DNA from: Atopsyche davidsoni
Lineage: Eukaryota; Arthropoda; Insecta; Trichoptera; Hydrobiosidae
Direction of reading: 5' to 3'
Length of the DNA stretch: 64,000 bases
Assembly (NCBI GenBank): GCA_022113835.1
Contig: JAILWY010000016.1
Span: 8,525,501-8,589,500, forward strand
A program made the translations under genes and the position numbers. A model generated the notes under the pieces. That model made no database searches, had not been told where the DNA came from, and saw only the letters and a program-made list of their open reading frames with translations. Of this stretch, positions 49,373-64,000 are shown piece by piece; positions within the stretch are counted from its first letter, which is position 1; every line of letters starts with the position of its first letter.

Positions 49373-49420
49373 CTCCTTCAATGAATATCACTTGGCGACT
49401 GTGCAATACAAAATATATAA
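49373..49420 (-). promoter_or_regulatory. Probable TATA promoter and noncoding first exon of the three-exon CSP
   Basis: On the minus strand TTATATATT (49413-49420) is followed by initiator-like CACAGTCG. A short leader then ends TGAAGGAG|GTAAGAAT, a strong donor at 49371-49372. The matching acceptor would be TTTGAAG just before the ATG exon (about 49003), which is weak. The transcription start is estimated at about 49385-49401. Confidence 0.45.
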
Positions 49421-49578
49421 ACTGCTTCTGGGTGAAAATTTTCTTTACTATATATATGAATAAGAGGAACAATCAAATTGCATATTTATTTCTAAATTGA
49501 CATAAATTGACGGCATATTTTTTTATGGACAGTTCTATAATAGGGATGTGCAAACCTTTTGACCATATATTATAACAC

Positions 49579-49640
49579 ATATATATATATATATATATAT
49601 ACATTGTATATATATATATGTGTGTGTGTGTATATGTATG
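49579..49640. repeat. Compound (TA)n/(TG)n microsatellite
   Basis: TA runs at 49579-49601 and 49607-49619 are followed by TGTGTGTGTGTATATG. Confidence 0.9.
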
Positions 49641-49651
49641 TATTTTCATAA

Positions 49652-49939
49652 AGAAGTAACGAAATCAATTCTCGAGTTTTGGAAAAATCGGAGATCGCAG
49701 TGGAATGGGAGAAGGTCTCTGCGGAAATAACAGTTGGTATTTTTATCGATAGCTTTAGATATTAGATGTTAGAACCTGAAAGTTTTGAAGATACGATAGT
49801 AAGCCAGCTTAGAGTATTTTTCAGTATTTATAATACAGTTACAGTATCTCTCCTCTTAAAAAATCTAGAATCCCCGAGTTTTTATGAAGAATTTGTTGAA
49901 ACCCTAGATTATTGCATCTCAATGACAAGCGAGCAGTGA
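49652..49939 (+). pseudogene. Decayed coding remnant of unknown family
   Basis: A single frame of 95 codons is open except for one TAG at 49763-49765, ending in TGA at 49937-49939. The peptide is strikingly protein-like, with segments such as EIAVEWEKVSAEITVG and ESPSFYEEFVETLDYC. Protein-like text continues in frame beyond the last stop (STCVLVQQKIA, then another stop). This looks like a degraded gene or transposon ORF with several stops. No family was recognised. A frame on the opposite strand (49839-50108) is a shadow. Confidence 0.35.
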
Positions 49940-51001
49940 AGTACTTGCGTGCTAGTGCAGCAGAAGATTGCTTGATGGGCCATAAATTGTGATGACTCCT
50001 CAATGTCACAGCAAGAAGGTGAAGCCATAAGGCAATAAGGAACCTATAGGTGCTAATATTAAAAATATACGCCGCATTTCGTATGGTCTTGTACTGAGAA
50101 TTATTCATTTAAAAATACGATGCTTTAGGTTTGAATTAAAGATATAGCAATACACATGATAGTTTGAAGAGATAAATATTTCTTAATTAATATATCATCC
50201 AAATTCACTTGAATCTAATTTCTTCTGTAATTACGTATGACAGTTTACAAGTGCTTTGTTTTGGTTTGTTTTATAGGCGTTTTGTTAAAAATATATATAT
50301 AATTATCAATTTGAAATTTATGATAAATTTCTGTTAGCATGAACTATGCCTTAGTTATGACGTATTTTTTTAATTCTAAAAAATCTCTTGATACTGTTAC
50401 TGTTCTACATTTTAAATTATATTTTTAGATATGGTTTTGTTTTCTGTTGATTTTTTATAAATACTCAATTTTTATACTCAATACCTTAAATTCTTACTGA
50501 ATTAGTTAATATTTTGAAAAACAAAATTAAAGTGGCGTTCAATACAATGAGTGGTGGTTTTTTTGTAGATATTTTCCTTGTAATAAAACAAAATGGGATT
50601 TACAAATTTACAGAAGGTCAATTAAAAAAGTTATCCTCATCAAATTTGAGAAAAAATACTCATTCGTCATATATTAATGTCTTCATTTAAAATTAATTAT
50701 GGATGAGAAAAGCCTACTAATTGACATCTTGTGAAAAGGGAGACACCTTTGTTTAGCATAATAGGATAGTTGAAGATGTGATATTTTTATTGAGTATTTG
50801 CTCGGATCTTGTATATGTGAAAACAGCTCTGTTCACAAAAAGAGAGTAGTTGGTAGAAAATCAGCGAAAAATTTTTATTTACTTTACGCTTTCAACAAAC
50901 AGTCTCTCGGTCTTTGTTGAATGATTGACGCTAAACTTGGACGAAGACGTGTGGTTCTGATATATACTATATACATATTTATATCCACATATATAATACA
51001 G

Positions 51002-51065
<64 letters not shown>

Positions 51066-52135
51066 TAGATGTGAATGACCTTAGATAAAAATCTGTGTTT
51101 TTCACAGTTGAATAGTTTTATTGAAACATTAGCGGAATATTTTGGTTTTATTAAGGTTCTTTATTAGCATTGACCTTCCCTCAAGGTCAGTCAACCGAAA
51201 CACAATTGAAAAATTTATATATCTCACAACTGCACTAACAGAAAAAAATATGCTACGTTCAGAACATCACAAGGTTCAATTTTTTCAGTGTCGGTGACGA
51301 GGCAAGTTCAAGTGAACCGAATAAATTCAAGGTATTGCCCTATTTTTGCCTTTTTGTAAACTCTTTATAATCTCGGCTGTCTCATGCACGTGTGTTGTGA
51401 TCGAGACTGACCGCTGACGAACACCTATTATTATAGACCACACTGTATACATTTTTTTCCGATCACCATTGAATATAGTTTAGACAGGACTGGTAATTTC
51501 TAGATATTAAGGAAATATTTTTTCGTGGTCTTGATTTGTTTTTACCGAGAGCCTGGCATAGAAATCTTATCGTAAAAGTTTGATCGTTTTGATCTCCGCT
51601 TTCCGATCTGCTTATTTCTTATTTATTATTTGGATTAAATATACTCTTGTGAGTGTAATATGTGCCTTAATTATAAAATAAAAATATTTTAACTATGTTT
51701 TTCTGTTTTTTTTATGGTCATCTTTTTATTTAGTGAGTCTTGATTTCGTATAAACGTATTTTGTGTTTTTTGTTTTGTGGTCAAAATTAAATATAAAATA
51801 GGATGGAAAAAAATTAGAGTAGTGAAGCGATTAAAAGAAATAAGAGGCTACTTTGGTTGTGTACGACTTGTTATAATTCTGGCAGTTGTTTTATTGTATA
51901 CATACAGTAGAAACGTACTAGAATTACATTTTTTTTAAAAATTTAATCCTTTAATTTAGGCCATTAAGATTTTATTACTACATAATTATCACTATAGACT
52001 GCACACTGTTTTATATCTTTGATCAAAGCATGTAGGGCTAATAGTTGTGTGGCCTAGTTTATTTAGCTTGTAACATTGACAAGTTATTGTAATGTTAACT
52101 GCGGACGGCGTGAGAAGGTCTCGCTTCTACTCGGC
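49940..52135. other. AT-rich stretch without recognised gene
   Basis: It holds the (TA)n array at 51010-51060 and no supportable coding region. Confidence 0.45.
51010..51060. repeat. (TA)n microsatellite
   Basis: About 25 uninterrupted AT units preceded by a short CA run. Confidence 0.95.
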
Positions 52136-52136
52136 T

Positions 52137-52217
52137 GAGTGGATCGATTGAGCAGATCGCTGCTGTGGATCGAGAAGATTGATTAGATGTTGTGGATCGA
52201 GTAGATCAATAAGTGAA
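52137..52217. repeat. Three-copy 27-bp minisatellite
   Basis: Three diverged units share TGGATCGA followed by AGATC/AGATT; unit starts are at about 52138, 52164 and 52191. The segment is GC-richer than its flanks and has no sustained frame. Confidence 0.6.
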
Positions 52218-54355
<2,138 letters not shown>

Positions 54356-54389
54356 TTGACATTATTACTTTATAATCATTGCCAAGATC

Positions 54390-54712
54390 ATTTCTCAACC
54401 CGCAGGCTTCTCGCTTTTTCCTTATGGTGGTTGGGAAATAGACGCAGCTGGAGATTCGCGGTCCTTGAGTGGATCTCACCGATCAACCAGCGGCTTGTAT
54501 TGAGTCCACGAGATCAGCGATTCCATAAAATTCTTCAGAAATGGATTGCGATCGTATGAATAATAGATAATATTAATTAGTTTTGTGTTTGCATTTCTTC
54601 GAGGTCGCAATATAAAGAGGATGAATTGTCGGCTTAGGAGCGCAAGTGATCGTGCCAACATGTAACTTTGAATTAATTGTATAATATCATTATTTTGCTG
54701 TGCAACGAACAT
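54390..54712 (-). pseudogene. Decayed coding or transposon remnant
   Basis: A minus-strand frame (54476-54712) ends in protein-like sequence (FMESLISWTQYKPLVDR) at a TGA that coincides with a donor-like GTGAGA. Beyond it, down to about 54390, the same frame still looks coding (DPLKDRESPAASISQPP), interrupted by stops. The segment is GC-richer than its surroundings. It may be a degenerate transposon ORF; no family was recognised. Confidence 0.25.
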
Positions 54713-57700
54713 TGCACTTGTGTGTAATGAGTATCATGACTAAGTATTAAAGCAAATTTATAGCATACCCAATCAACGATACGGGCAATTATATATTATT
54801 ATTTTTATAATCAATCTAGGATATTTTTTAACTCTACATATTAGAACGAATTCTTATTTTTTTTAATTTCCAGCCAGGAACGGTTTTTTGTATAAGTTTT
54901 TGCAAATACACATAATTGAAACGTACAATTTGTTATTTTTTTAATTCATATAAATATAATATATAAATGGGCATCCAGTTCGGTTTTGCATATATAAACT
55001 GTACGCCTCGTGTAATTGTTGTTAGTGTCTAGTCACTTGAATAATTTGTCCTGAATTAATAGATTTGTTCTGGAGTGATCATATGCCAACGATTATAGCA
55101 CAGATACACAGTACTACCTTATTTCTATAATTTAGAATTTATTTTTAAAATTAGGATGCTTTTACATTTAATATAAAAAAGTGACTTAAAATAAAGAAAA
55201 TATGTAAATATATACATTATTCTATCCGAGAATAGATTTAGAATTCTAACGGGTCATAATCATTGATGCATAAGGTTATTAATGCTCACTTTTATAACTA
55301 ATGCTTGAAAATAATGATGCCTTTATAGCAGGCATGGAAAAAAGTGTATTTAAGATAAATATTTCCATTTATTGCATTTTACTAAGAACATTTTTTGGTT
55401 GTACTATTTAATTTTCGATTGACCTGATCAATATTATCAGATCATTTAACGACTTAAAACTTCTTTGGTCGAGACAAATAAAATGGATGAATTATAACTA
55501 TTGATTTGAAATAAAATTATTGAAAAGTAGACGATGTAGAGAGTGGAACAGCAACTTGCGTTTTTTATATAACTAAATAAATATTATGTATTTAGTATAA
55601 ACATTTAAAATGTATTTAATTACGTGTTTAATTATTGTTAACTAATATTAATTAATATTGAAACGTATGTTCCATAATTGCAACAAGTGGTTTTTTTTTC
55701 TTTTTTGGAACTATCACGGATTAATTGCAGAAATATTATTATTTTATTTTTTATTGATTTGAAGAACGGCATTCATGGAATGTTAATTAAAGTACAATCA
55801 GAGCAATTATTGCATTCGTCCAAAGTGTCACCACAGGGTTTTTTTTAATTTATTAAATTAGTTCCCACATGGTTCAGAAATCATTTTAGTTTTTTTAACT
55901 GCTGACGGAAACAAACTAGATGTTTCTTCTTTTTGTCGCTCGAGAATCATATAAATTTCAACACAATGGGAACAAAATAAGTTTGCTGTGCCATTCGACA
56001 GACGTAATTTGAGAAAAACGACAAAAAAGACGGCCCCTTAGTCATGCATGCGGTGATAAAACACACTGCCACTGCTCGAAACCGTTTTTTATTTATTTAT
56101 ATAAATATAACCGCAAAAAACTAATCGTCAGCATACGGGGACAGAAACTGGTACTGAGTTCTTAAATATTAATATTTATTTTTTTGAAGTTAAGGATTAT
56201 ATATAAAAATTTAGAGTTTGCTCACGGTAAAAATATTGTTTTTGCTGTTCGGCTATCTGTAGTTTTATACTTATAGTTTTATTTTTATAGTGTAGTAATG
56301 ATTCATTTTATCGGTACAACTAATAAATTCAATTTAATATAATACCAATTGCAATAATTGAAAACGATTATTATTGAATGTAAATCGTAATATATATAAA
56401 TAAATATATAATAAATAATAATGACGTTTAAGACCTAACAAATGTAAATATTTTATAAATTAACAGATTTTTTATTTCTTACTTAAGCCGAGAAGTTTTC
56501 ATATAATAATCTTAATTTTATTTTTTATTGATTTATAAAAAAGAAAATATTAAAAATCAATTTTGGTATGGAAATGGATAAATAGAAAAATAACCACTAT
56601 AAATTTATTTGTTATTAATTATAGATATTTGCAATGGTGCAGACAATACATCTAGCAATAGAGCTTTTTTTTGTTGCAGGATATCTGGGGAGGTCAGGGC
56701 TCACGTCTGTAATAAATCAGAAAATGTCTTATTAATAAATATATTTTTCAGTGCAGTGCCATATAAATTAGTTAAAAAAACCTGAGAGCATCGTACTTAC
56801 GGACACATACAATGGCATATTAAATAAAATGTTACTTTATAAAATATTTATAAACTTGGTTTCGGATATATTTTCCAGGGTATTATGTCGCGTCAAAGTT
56901 TCATTGGTTTTCATAAGGCATCGTCATTTAATGAAGTGTAATCGTGAACTTGTTTACAAATGCGCTAATCCGAAAATACATATTTCCGGTGCAAATTTAT
57001 TTTTATTATTGTATTGTTTTTTACACCGTTAAAGATGATAACAGTATTGGTCATTTAAAACCAACATTTATAGGAAATACATTTTTTAATGTATTCGATT
57101 TAATATCTAGGCCTGATTTATTTTTGTTTGTTGTCAAAATAGTTTAAACAAAGTTGTTTTACCAAAAGTTAGTTACTGCCTGCATTATTTAAGAGACCCT
57201 TGCAAAAGGTAATTTGTTTTCATGGGATTCATTTTTGTTATACTCAGAATTATTTACATGGAATTATGTTAAAATATACTCATGTATATGCTATGTATTT
57301 TATTTTTATTAGCTATTGTGTTTTATATTTACAGGCTAAATTATTTCAACGAAAAATTCAGTTATTAATATATGCGTTGTTGAAAAGTATAGTCTTACAA
57401 GTACTCATTATATTTGAGCAGTGTCTTTGATGATGTGGTTTCAACCATTTGCTAAATACCACTATCTCTAGACTGCATTTTTTTATAAATAAAATATCTA
57501 TTTTTCAATATTATCTTTTGATTCAGATAAGTATGTATTCAAACCTACGTACGATACTCAATTTCAATGAAATCCTAACTTCATAAACACTGTTTTTTAA
57601 AGTGAAATATTTTTTTATTATAAAACATAACAGTTTTTTTGTTCTGTAATAGAAAATCACAAAGTTTTGTGATTCAAGTACTTAGCGTCATAATGATTGA

Positions 57701-60700
57701 TGTCCACAAGTTGATAATGAATTCAAATCCCAGTTTTGTATATATTTTTACATAACTCACAACGTCACGCTCTGCGAGATTAGATTATCCTTTTTTAACG
57801 GACCAGATATAAATGCCAGGCGACGCAAGGAATGATTGAAATGGTCGATCGCTTTCTTTCATGTCAACCTACCGATCATTCTCTTTCTATGATAAACTTT
57901 GATTAATTTTTGAGATTTAAATTGGTAATATAACCCTTGCGACATATTAGGCAACATTTGATATATTGATTGTAAAAAATCAACAAATCGGCCATGTCTT
58001 TTTGTGTTACATGAGCTTTAGATTATTTCTTTTTTAAACGAAAATATAGCTACTTTGAAACAATTAGAAACATTTATTACATGCTTAACAAACAGACATA
58101 CCCACCCTATTAATTTATCAATTTTTTTATTTATTTAATGTTCATTGATAACTAAGAAAATTATTGCATGTCTGAATAATAAAAAAATACACAATTATAT
58201 TGCAACTTTGAAGAACTAAACTGTCAGCTAGGAGAAACAAAACAACAAAGTGATCTATAATATTTAATTTTATATACATGATATATAAAAAAGGCAATTA
58301 TTATGTTCTTTTTGTTTTTTTTACATGCAATATGCCAATCGAACTAATTCTCCAGTAGGTATCCTTGTTCTGCGGCTGACTCATAGGCACCTCAAGAACT
58401 ATGACAAAACAACCTACAGTGGTTATCAAGTCATCCAATGTGCAAGTATTGGCAACAATCTGATTTTTTGCATCCACATTTATGCAAGAGTCAATGACCT
58501 CAAGAGTCTACATTTATTAACTGTGAAATTTTCAACAACTGACCTATAACAACAGTTATTTGAGTTAAAAATCTTTGTTCGCATTGATCGGACAGTTGGC
58601 GAGGATTCGAGAAAAGTCTTTCTAAAAAAATAAGTATATACTGGAGTAAAAGTTGTTTTCGGGTTTTTATAAGTTAATTTTAGTCCATAAACGTGGTTAT
58701 TTTGCAAATATGAATTAGTATATAAGGCAAAAGCTAACTCAATATACTTTAAATGTTTGGTAAAAATACTAGCAAATAAAAAAAAAGAATAAATGGATAT
58801 ACTTACATATTTTTATTTGAATAAAAATACAGTTTTATGATTCTCGATTTTTTCCCAAAAAAATTAAATATAAAATTATATTTTCTTTAGTTTGGATGTC
58901 TCCTGTGCGACAACTTAAAAAAGATGAAACATTGAAATAGTTTGATCTAAAACTAATACATCGAATACCTAAAATATACGGTTTAGTTTAAACACTACCA
59001 TTTTATTATTGAATTTACGGAATCATAAAAAAAACCTTTTTTTGTAATGTTGGAATCTAACCGAATTAAGGTAGATTTTATAATTAAAAGACGATTATAT
59101 GGACGATTTTTTTGTATATATATTTACAGATGCGTTAAATGAAACAAATAAAAAGTTAGTTGAATATTTACATGACGTAATTTTGAAAAAAAAAACTCAT
59201 AAATCTACACTTGCATGGTAAATAGAGAAGCGAATGCTGTTTGTCATAGACGAATAGACTTTGACTGAATACTAAACCGGATCGAATGATTATTTATTAA
59301 ACGAATGGACCTATTGAACTCTGCGTCCCTTTAAGATCACAATTTAATGACATTTCAATGTCACATTGGACACCGTAAAAGGAGGAGCTGCATTAACATA
59401 TACAATACACGAGTTTGTCTCATCATGCAGTATTTTTGTTGGGACAACATATATTATAATGATTGATAAAAAAAACTCTAATAGTTGTTCAAATCTGAAT
59501 TAATTGTATAGATTACTTTGAATGAATTACTACCATACCATACAGTGCATATGTACTATTTTTTTAGAAAAAAATATGTATTGTTTTCAATTGAAGTCAA
59601 TCGACAAATTGACGACGATCTCGGAATATAAAGCTAAATATTGGCTATAAAATCATGTTTATACACATTTGATCAAGGCAACGCCTGTTCAATATGCAAA
59701 GCAAAAAAAAAATGTACGAATCTCTTGTGAATAAATTTAAACTAAAATATATATTAATTTATATTACCAGTTTTACTTAGAAACCCATCGCAGGTTTAAG
59801 TGATCTCAAGAATAAAATGTTATGCAGTTATTAAATATTTATTATCTTCTAAATACATATTTATGCTTCTGTAAGAGGAAATGGGTTGATGTATGTTAAT
59901 GACAAATATTGTATATACATATATAGGCAGTTTTTTTTCAAACAATGAAATACTTAATTCAATAATAGCTTATATTGTGGATATTCACAATATATATATT
60001 GTGGACTCATGGTAGAAGCATAGACTGATTTCCAATAAATATTTTGCAGATATTTTTTCTGACCGATATTTTATCAACGGGAATTCATGACGGATGTCCT
60101 ACCATTAGTTTTATGTATAAACTTATATACTGAAAAATATATGGCTTTGAAAAAAGCGTAGAAGTTTTATGTAGGTAGATAACAGGAGTAAGCAGTTTTA
60201 GTGACTTAGTTGTTTGGCAAACTTGTTTGAAATTTCGGCGAATCGTTTGAGAAATCGTTAATTCTGATATATCCTACTTTGCTATCACACCGTAAACAAA
60301 AACGGATGCAAAGTCTAATAGATGATGAGCCATAAATATCTAGCATGATTTCTCAATAAATAACCAGGTTTTTTTATTCATCTGTGAGAAAAATATATAA
60401 CCCAAATTAATTTGCGCAAAATATTTTTTCTCCTCAAAAAACAGTCGGTTATTTATTAATTTATTTAAAACTTATTCACTTTTTTAACTTCAGGATCGAT
60501 CAATCATGTTGTGTACACAACACATTGACATGGGTTCCAATTTATTAGATATGTAATAAGAATAATTGTATTTTTACATGAACACGGTGCATGACAGTTG
60601 CAAATAATATTTTCATCAAAAAATATTTTTATTTATACAATTTCACTAATAAAGTTTTGAACTCATAATAACCAACGCAGAAATAGTATTGGAAACGTTG

Positions 60701-60716
60701 AGTTGCGCCTGCATTA
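54713..60716. other. AT-rich stretch without recognised gene
   Basis: No supportable gene was found. A TATATAAA motif at about 54991 (plus) has an initiator-like TTAGTG 33 bp downstream but no exon after it. A segment at 58301-58549 is open on both strands, with a minus frame of 68 codons (58301-58507) that looks somewhat protein-like (TLDDLITTVGCFVIVLEVP). Confidence 0.4.
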
Positions 60717-60872
60717 AGAAGCTGCTAACACTTGCTGCATCACAACCGACAACCGAACGGTAATAAACCAATAGTGTTTTCACAGTTTTGCTTCGAGAAC
60801 GAGAAGAAAATATGTCTCTGTAGGTAACCCTGTTCGGTTATCGGTTGTGTCGCAGCGTGTGCAAGCAGCTTT
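60717..60872. mobile_element. Foldback (MITE-like) element with about 42-bp inverted arms
   Basis: The left arm (60717-60760) contains GCTGC, CACAACCGACAACCGAAC. The reverse complement of the right arm (about 60829-60872) contains GCTGC, CACAACCGATAACCGAAC, with about 80 percent identity across the arms. The 65-bp centre is noncoding. It could form a long hairpin. No target-site duplication was confirmed; a TTA or TAA trinucleotide is possible. Confidence 0.65.
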
Positions 60873-60873
60873 A

Positions 60874-63800
60874 GCCAGTAGTGAGAACTAAGATTATTCA
60901 TCTTTTTTTATTTTATTCGTTAAATATGCAAGTGATCTCACGCAAGAATACAATTACAGTTTAAATTATAAAACTGTGAAAAACCCAAATAATTTATGGT
61001 ATGAGAATATTGAGTTGCAATTACTAATGCTACTTAATGTTGATTTTAATGGATGCGTAAATTAATACCAGATATATATTCAGAAATACTTGCTAAAGTG
61101 AGCATGCTACGTTTATATTGAGTAGATAAATTTTTACTGAAATATAATTTTAAAAACTTTTGGTATTTATTCATCAATATAGTATTTTTTATTCTTAGTT
61201 CTAAATATGTATATAGTTTCGTTTTTGTACCTATAATCTAAATAGTGGAATTCAAAGAAGTTCACCGTAAAATTAAAGTGACTGATCAAACGAAGCCGGT
61301 GCCATTAACATATATTATTTTTAAATTCGCTTCAACAAATGCAATTTTATTACAAATGATCTTCGGCCAAACCAAAACAGGCTTGAGTCCATCTATTTGG
61401 GATTTCCCTATCAGAACAGGGATAGAAAACAGGATCTCTTGATCGAGAGTTAAAGGCCCAACCACTGAGCAAACAAGCTGCCCATTATAATATAATTGTA
61501 AAGTTTGATTTATAACTTGTATTATAATTAAAATGATTTTAAAATGTATTAAAATTAACTAAACTTAGCTTTATATTAGTTGTAAGTATTTAATTTTCAT
61601 ACCTTTTGAATGCTCGTACATATCCACATACAAATCTGGACGAGAAAAAAAATACTTTTTCAATTAAATATATTGCATATGTATTTTTCGTTTTTGACAA
61701 ATTTAATTATTGCTTGATACTGCAGGGCTTTAAATAATCAGTTTATTTAAAGATTTTAAAGTCCAACACACGACTGCATAATTCTGGGCAAGAGATTTGT
61801 TGGTTTGTTAATCACACGTGTCGAGTACGCCGACTCACTTCCACGTTATTCAATTCTCATATATTTTTATTGTAGATTATTTAGAATATTATTCCAGGTG
61901 CAGATATGTATGGAGAATAAGGATTATGCATATTAAACCACTGGTCTTGAATTCGTTTGAGAGTTTTCATTAAATAAAATAATCGTAAGAGTTGAATAAT
62001 TTTTACGGTAGTTTTAAATAAAAGTCATCGTACCTGTTTGAATATTTATTATTATAATCCGATTAGTGTTGAATTTAATATTTTTTTATAAATGAGGTTT
62101 CAATAATAGATAAAAAATAATAATACAGACGGACAAATCTGTGATTTCTTACGTGTGTCCTGACCGCTGACTCATACAAATGGGTTTTTATGTAATAATT
62201 ATAAATGCGGGCTTTTCAGATTGGAATGAGTCGATCGCGCAATATTTGGAGAGATACAAATGCATGGAATAAATTTTGAAGAAAACATTAATGTTAATTA
62301 TATTTGGTTTTCTGATTTAAAAAAAACAACTAACAAAACAGGGACACTTTTTAATAGGAATGATTTTTTTTAAAGCAGTAAATGCATTATTTCATATTTG
62401 AAGAAACGAAATCCAAACAAATAAATGAAACAAACAACACAGTGAAATCGCATGAATATCTCAGTTTCCATATTTTGCTTGTCAAGTCAATTTGCCTTTC
62501 TGTTGTAAGTCGTGAGTTTTCTTTCGTTGTCTCTTATTTTGTTACGTAGCAACGAACTGACGAGACCAAGAGTGTGCTTTATTACTTCTATGTTTTTTAC
62601 GAAAACTTATATTAAACTCAATTAAAATAACATGGAGTTCTACAGAAAAAAAAGTGTATACGAAATATTAATTCCATTAATTAATGATTAATTCTATTTT
62701 TTATGAATAGAACAAGTTCTTAAGATCAACAATGTACAATAAGGGTATATAATTTTTCAGCTTGTATAATTTTGTTGTTGACTGAAAAAAACATACACCG
62801 TAGATAGAGCATAAGAATATAAGACATTTTAATGGAATAACTAGACGCATGTTTTTGGTTGAAGATTTTTTGAAATTGACTTCACATTGATTCGAGATTT
62901 ACGACAAATGTATTTCTCCTGTTGTTCAGAACCTGTCTTTTGTACTTTCGCAGGTACAAGTTTTAAGAAGTGATATCGTCTCGGGTATAAATTAAATGAA
63001 TTGTTTGTGTTAGTTCAGAACATATTTTTTTGTGGAATACAATGCCTGATAAATTTATTAAGTGAAATTTCTGGTATGCTTTCTATAAAAAATAATTTCT
63101 TTAAAGTTTTTCATATAAGATTATTTTTGGTATATAATTGGTTTCCAAGACTGTGCAATTTGACACCATATGGCTTTTTTTTCAGGGAGTTTTGAAATTT
63201 CATGCTATTGCAAAACAATAATATAAAACTACTCAACTTAAAATCTTATTAACCAATACATTATTTGTGAAAGATATTCTTTATATAGAAAAAAAAAAGA
63301 TTATTCATTGTATTACAATAAATACTCAGTGCTTTTATTGAGACACACCTTATATTCCAAATCGTTAAAAGATTAATCTATAAACAATATTGTGAAATGT
63401 TTCTTGCCTCAGTTTCTTGTCTCAGTGAAATGTTTAGCATTTTTAATGATCAAAGATCGAGTATTCGTTTAAAAAGCTTTTAGTGTTTTATATAAAGTTG
63501 CACTTTTTTAAATACTACAATGTGCGTTTAATATGGAAATTTTATTAGCTTTTATACAATATTCAAGTAAATTTTTCTATGTTTAATTAACTTAAAATAA
63601 TGTATTTTCAAACGTGCTATTAAAAAATTACAATTTGTCAAAATTATAAAATATATATAAAAAATAAGTATTCCACCTTAAATATTAATTAGGGAAGTAT
63701 CCGAAACAGTGTATTCTTAATTAGCATTAACTATGTTATGATTATAAAAATAATTGTATAAATTAAAACAAGTGAAAATTCTTTGCGATATATTTTGAAC

Positions 63801-64000
63801 ACACAGTGAATAATTCATAAATTGAAATTATACTGTCATTATTCAAAATGAATCACTGAACGAAGTCCTTAGCCACGTACCAGCATCATACACATTTGTG
63901 GATATTGAATATTGTTAAATATTAAATTATAAAATAAATATTAAAGTGATCATTATATTTTTAATAACTTGCATTTAAGTGATCCACACGCTTGACTTCC
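60874..64000. other. AT-rich stretch with one SINE-like fragment
   Basis: Apart from the tRNA-like segment near 61.4 kb, nothing supportable was found up to the right edge. Confidence 0.45.
61380..61486 (-). mobile_element. tRNA-derived SINE fragment
   Basis: The minus strand has a good box A (TTGCTCAGTGGTTGGG, 61458-61473) and a degenerate box B (TGTTTTCTATCC, about 61419-61432) at about 35-40 bp spacing, followed by non-tRNA sequence. The head resembles a tRNA gene but the rest of the cloverleaf is lost. The family differs from that at 2805-2993. The 3' end is not defined. Confidence 0.5.

Noticed and set aside
50884..51105. Minus-strand ORF with Tyr/Ile repeats
   Set aside because: Translation of the (TA)n array at 51010-51060.

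Overview
The window is a 64 kb piece of an AT-rich, gene-poor, repeat-laden insect nuclear genome, most likely from a moth or butterfly (Lepidoptera). The insect call rests on three spliced genes of the insect chemosensory protein (CSP, OS-D/A10) family. The lepidopteran call is weaker. It rests on the style of these CSPs and on a short-LTR Ty3/gypsy element of the kind common in Lepidoptera. No bacterial operon, CRISPR array, rRNA or convincing functional tRNA gene is present.

Genes. All three CSP genes lie on the minus strand. At 8846-9044 there is a signal-peptide exon with the first two CSP cysteines, ending in a phase-1 donor; no matching second exon is visible in the remaining 8.8 kb to the left edge. 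At 39909-40817 there is a complete two-exon, strongly diverged CSP of 155 aa, with an acidic N-terminal extension and a canonically spaced TATA box and initiator. At 46042-48987 there is a complete three-exon CSP of 161 aa with an extra 3' exon coding a charged tail and a probable 5' noncoding exon. All three share the phase-1 intron 8 codons after the second cysteine, so they are diverged members of one tandem cluster. CSPs are small secreted carriers of hydrophobic ligands; nothing here assigns an individual ligand or tissue.

Mobile DNA. The largest element is a 5'-truncated Ty3/gypsy retrotransposon (about 27.77-31.43 kb). It carries a gag remnant, protease, RT, RNase H and integrase, one extra base in an A-run that breaks the frame, and a 107-bp 3' LTR. 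A tRNA-related SINE family has two copies with target-site duplications (2805-2993 and 45266-45392). A 1.0 kb DNA transposon with 27-bp terminal inverted repeats (36687-37688) is followed by two small inverted-repeat elements (38515-38648 and 38788-38906). The second of these holds a hammerhead-like core motif. A further foldback element is at 60717-60872. There are long (TA)n arrays, a (GGCGA)n array inside a GC-rich island, and two diverged minisatellite-like tandem repeats.

Unresolved signals. Several short stretches look like exons or decayed coding sequence but cannot be assigned from sequence alone. They include 5872-5986 (possible terminal exon, plus), 11314-11384 (clean acceptor and donor, plus), a GC-rich promoter-like island with an 84-codon ORF and polyadenylation signal at 23.9-24.4 kb, and broken reading frames at 49652-49939 and 54476-54712. 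Most of the rest (about 1-2.8, 12-18, 31.5-36.6, 41-45 and 55-64 kb) shows no supportable gene.
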